A DNA stretch of 7,029 nt from Candidatus Bathyarchaeota archaeon (GTDB lineage Archaea; Thermoproteota; Bathyarchaeia; TCS64): NCBI GenBank assembly GCA_030691555.1, contig JAUYEB010000043.1:1-7029 (forward strand), read 5' to 3'. This document shows, piece by piece, positions 6,015-7,029 of this stretch (within the stretch, counting starts at the first letter, position 1; each line of letters opens with the position of its first letter). The translations under genes and the position numbers were made by a program. The notes below the pieces were generated by a model. That model made no database searches. It was not told the DNA's origin and saw only the letters and a program-made list of their open reading frames with translations.

Positions 6015-6812
6015 TCACAACCTCAGTATTCCGATTAGCGAAGTGTTGTTGATCAGCGCCAGTACGAAGCCGAGGCCCAGGAGGGCCAGGACGAGGAACT
6101 TCAGCAGGTCCTCTCCCCTCAGGCTGCCGAGTACGTCCGGGTTGCCGGATATCTCGGCGGAGGCGGCGTATAGCTCCTCCATGATGAGGGTGTAGTCGCA
6201 CGTGGCCACTAGGAAGGGCAGTTGGTGTGTGTTGGCTGTGCCGCCGATCTGCATCGCGCCGATCGTGTTACCGGCCTCGCCGATGACGACGGCCTCGTAG
6301 TAGAAGCCTCCTAGGAGGAAGGTCGAAGCGGGCTTCTCCCTCTGTATCCAGCCCAAGGAGGCGGTAAGGAAGGGCGACTGCTCGTTCTGGAAATTGATAG
6401 CGGTCGTTGGGTCGAACTCCTCGGGCTTGCCCTCGGCCATGTAGGCCGTCCTCATCGTCTCCTCGACGAGAGGCAGCGAGTCGGCGATGGGCGTGAAGTA
6501 TGTGATCTTCACGCCGCTCTTCGCGCAAAGGCGGGTCGTGTAGCCGAGGATGCTGATCCCGGCGAGCGTCTGCGGACCGTTCAGCTGGTTGTTGAGTGTC
6601 TGCTGACCTAGGCCCGTCGAGTAGTAGACGGGCTTTCCCATCTCCGCGGCCCTACCGATCGCTTCGGGTATGGCCGCGACGGCTGGGAAGGTGCGGGCCT
6701 TTATCTTCATCCCGCCCTTGGCCAATCTCATGTAGACATAGAAGAGAACGAAGGAAACTATCAGCAGTGTCAGCGCAACGAACTTGGTGTCTAGAATAAT
6801 CCATACTCCCAT
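6015..6812 (-). CDS. DUF6754-like membrane protein, first gene of the four-gene membrane operon
   Basis: The protein has 265 residues. Helix 1 (about 11-28) is followed by a basic stretch (MRLAKGGMKIKAR, 28-40), which by the positive-inside rule puts the large middle domain (about 45-233) in the cytoplasm. Helix 2 (about 237-255) leads to a short outer tail. The middle domain appears alpha/beta, with conserved-looking blocks AIPEAIGRAAEMGKPVYYST (47-66), PQTLAGISILGY (80-91), AYMAEGKPEEFDP (123-135), GGTANTHQLPF (190-200) and ATCDYTLIMEELYAA (203-217). I recognise this pattern as that of the uncharacterised DUF6754 family of bacteria and archaea; this is from memory. No catalytic site is known. 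GGTGA (6822-6826) nine bases upstream is a plausible SD, and a TATA-like CCTTTTACGG lies about 36 nt upstream. It leads an operon in which all four products are membrane proteins, so it may be the cytoplasmic-domain subunit of a shared complex. Confidence 0.85.
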   Translation of the reverse strand: MGVWIILDTKFVALTLLIVSFVLFYVYMRLAKGGMKIKARTFPAVAAIPEAIGRAAEMGKPVYYSTGLGQQTLNNQLNGPQTLAGISILGYTTRLCAKSGVKITYFTPIADSLPLVEETMRTAYMAEGKPEEFDPTTAINFQNEQSPFLTASLGWIQREKPASTFLLGGFYYEAVVIGEAGNTIGAMQIGGTANTHQLPFLVATCDYTLIMEELYAASAEISGNPDVLGSLRGEDLLKFLVLALLGLGFVLALINNTSLIGILRL

Positions 6813-6821
6813 TCGCTTTTT

Positions 6822-6826
6822 TCACC
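6822..6826 (-). promoter_or_regulatory. Probable Shine-Dalgarno site (GGTGA) for operon gene 1
   Basis: GGTGA, nine bases before the ATG at 6812, matches the middle of the archaeal SD consensus. It lies in a small duplication: CGAATGG occurs both here and over the real start, 16 bases apart. The upstream copy therefore contains an extra, out-of-frame ATG (6828). Confidence 0.5.
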
Positions 6827-6842
6827 ATTCGTTTTCAATTCA

Positions 6843-6852
6843 CCGTAAAAGG
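6843..6852 (-). promoter_or_regulatory. TATA-like element (CCTTTTACGG) of the membrane operon
   Basis: Read on the minus strand, CCTTTTACGG is centred about 36 nt before the ATG of gene 1. It resembles the CCCTTTTACC element before the TIGR04076 gene. With the usual 25-nt spacing, transcription would start near 6823, which would cut into the proposed SD, so either the start lies slightly upstream or one of the two calls is wrong. Confidence 0.4.
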
Positions 6853-7029
6853 CTCTAACGCCCTCTCATGTGGGAAGTCGACCCCTCTAGTACATGGGCG
6901 GAACTACAGCCCAGTCTAGCTTGAGAGAACGTGTTCCCTTTTACCGGCTAGATAGTCCAGTGACTGAAGTTTTGCGTTTTTTGTTTTAAGCCTTAAATCT
7001 GATTATCCATAACATATTTTACATTCAGT
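6853..7029. other. Non-coding region at the right edge, AT-rich in its last 70 bases
   Basis: I see no credible gene here. On the minus strand two frames are open from the edge only to stops near 7003 and 6994, so at most a few last codons of a neighbouring gene could be present. On the plus strand there is a CCCTTTTACC element (6936-6945, flanked by GG), a T-rich tract (6970-6987), a 13-bp odd palindrome TTTAAGCCTTAAA (6985-6997) and a TATA-like TATTTTA (7014-7020). These would suit promoter or terminator elements for a divergent gene beyond the window. Confidence 0.4.
6887..6919. repeat. Interrupted inverted repeat upstream of the membrane operon
   Basis: TGGGC (6895-6899) and GCCCA (6909-6913) can pair around a nine-base loop, and outside them CTAG (6887-6890) pairs with CTAG (6916-6919) across a small internal loop. 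It lies 35-70 bp upstream of the operon's TATA-like element. It could be an operator or a small structured RNA element, but the stems are short. Confidence 0.3.

Noticed and set aside
6840..7029. A tRNA, C/D-box RNA or CRISPR repeat in the right-edge intergenic region
   Set aside because: I found no cloverleaf or T-loop consensus, no C box (RUGAUGA) paired with D boxes, and no repeated unit with regular spacing.
1..7029. Insertion sequence, integrase or attachment site
   Set aside because: No transposase or recombinase motifs, no terminal inverted repeats and no tRNA gene are present; apart from the right edge, base composition is uniform.

Overview
The window looks like a piece of a GC-rich archaeal chromosome, probably of a thermophilic Thermoproteota/TACK-type lineage. 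Four observations support this. T-rich TATA-like boxes lie about 25-35 nt before several start codons, and I see no bacterial -35/-10 pairs. Some genes appear to be leaderless while genes inside an operon have Shine-Dalgarno sites. AGG/AGA arginine and ATA isoleucine codons are frequent. One gene belongs to DUF483, a family I know mainly from archaea. The domain-level call is fairly safe; the lineage is only a guess.

Left part, plus strand: (1) the C-terminal half of an M20-family amidohydrolase resembling aminobenzoyl-glutamate utilisation protein B, cut by the window's left edge (2-727); (2) a secreted or membrane-anchored SIMPL (DUF541) protein (817-1626); (3) an alkaline-phosphatase-superfamily / nucleotide pyrophosphatase-type phosphodiesterase (1682-2480), whose reading frame is broken near 2130 although its catalytic residues survive across the break; (4) a small TIGR04076-family protein (2519-2863).

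Middle, minus strand: a DUF483 protein (3720-2860) that starts with TTG and meets the TIGR04076 gene tail to tail, with one CTAG palindrome supplying both stop codons.

Right part, minus strand: a tightly packed four-gene operon (6812-3804) made only of membrane proteins. It encodes a two-helix protein with a large, probably cytoplasmic DUF6754-like domain; a six-helix protein; a two-helix protein with a large, probably extracytoplasmic domain; and a second six-helix protein. Junctions are 6 nt, 1 nt and a 4-nt ATGA overlap, with SD sites placed in the preceding genes, so the four products are probably made together and form one membrane complex. Its function is unknown to me, and it is the best candidate here for an undescribed system. 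A T-rich terminator ends it just before the DUF483 promoter. The last 217 bases (6813-7029) hold the operon promoter, a hairpin and an AT-rich stretch, with no gene I can support.
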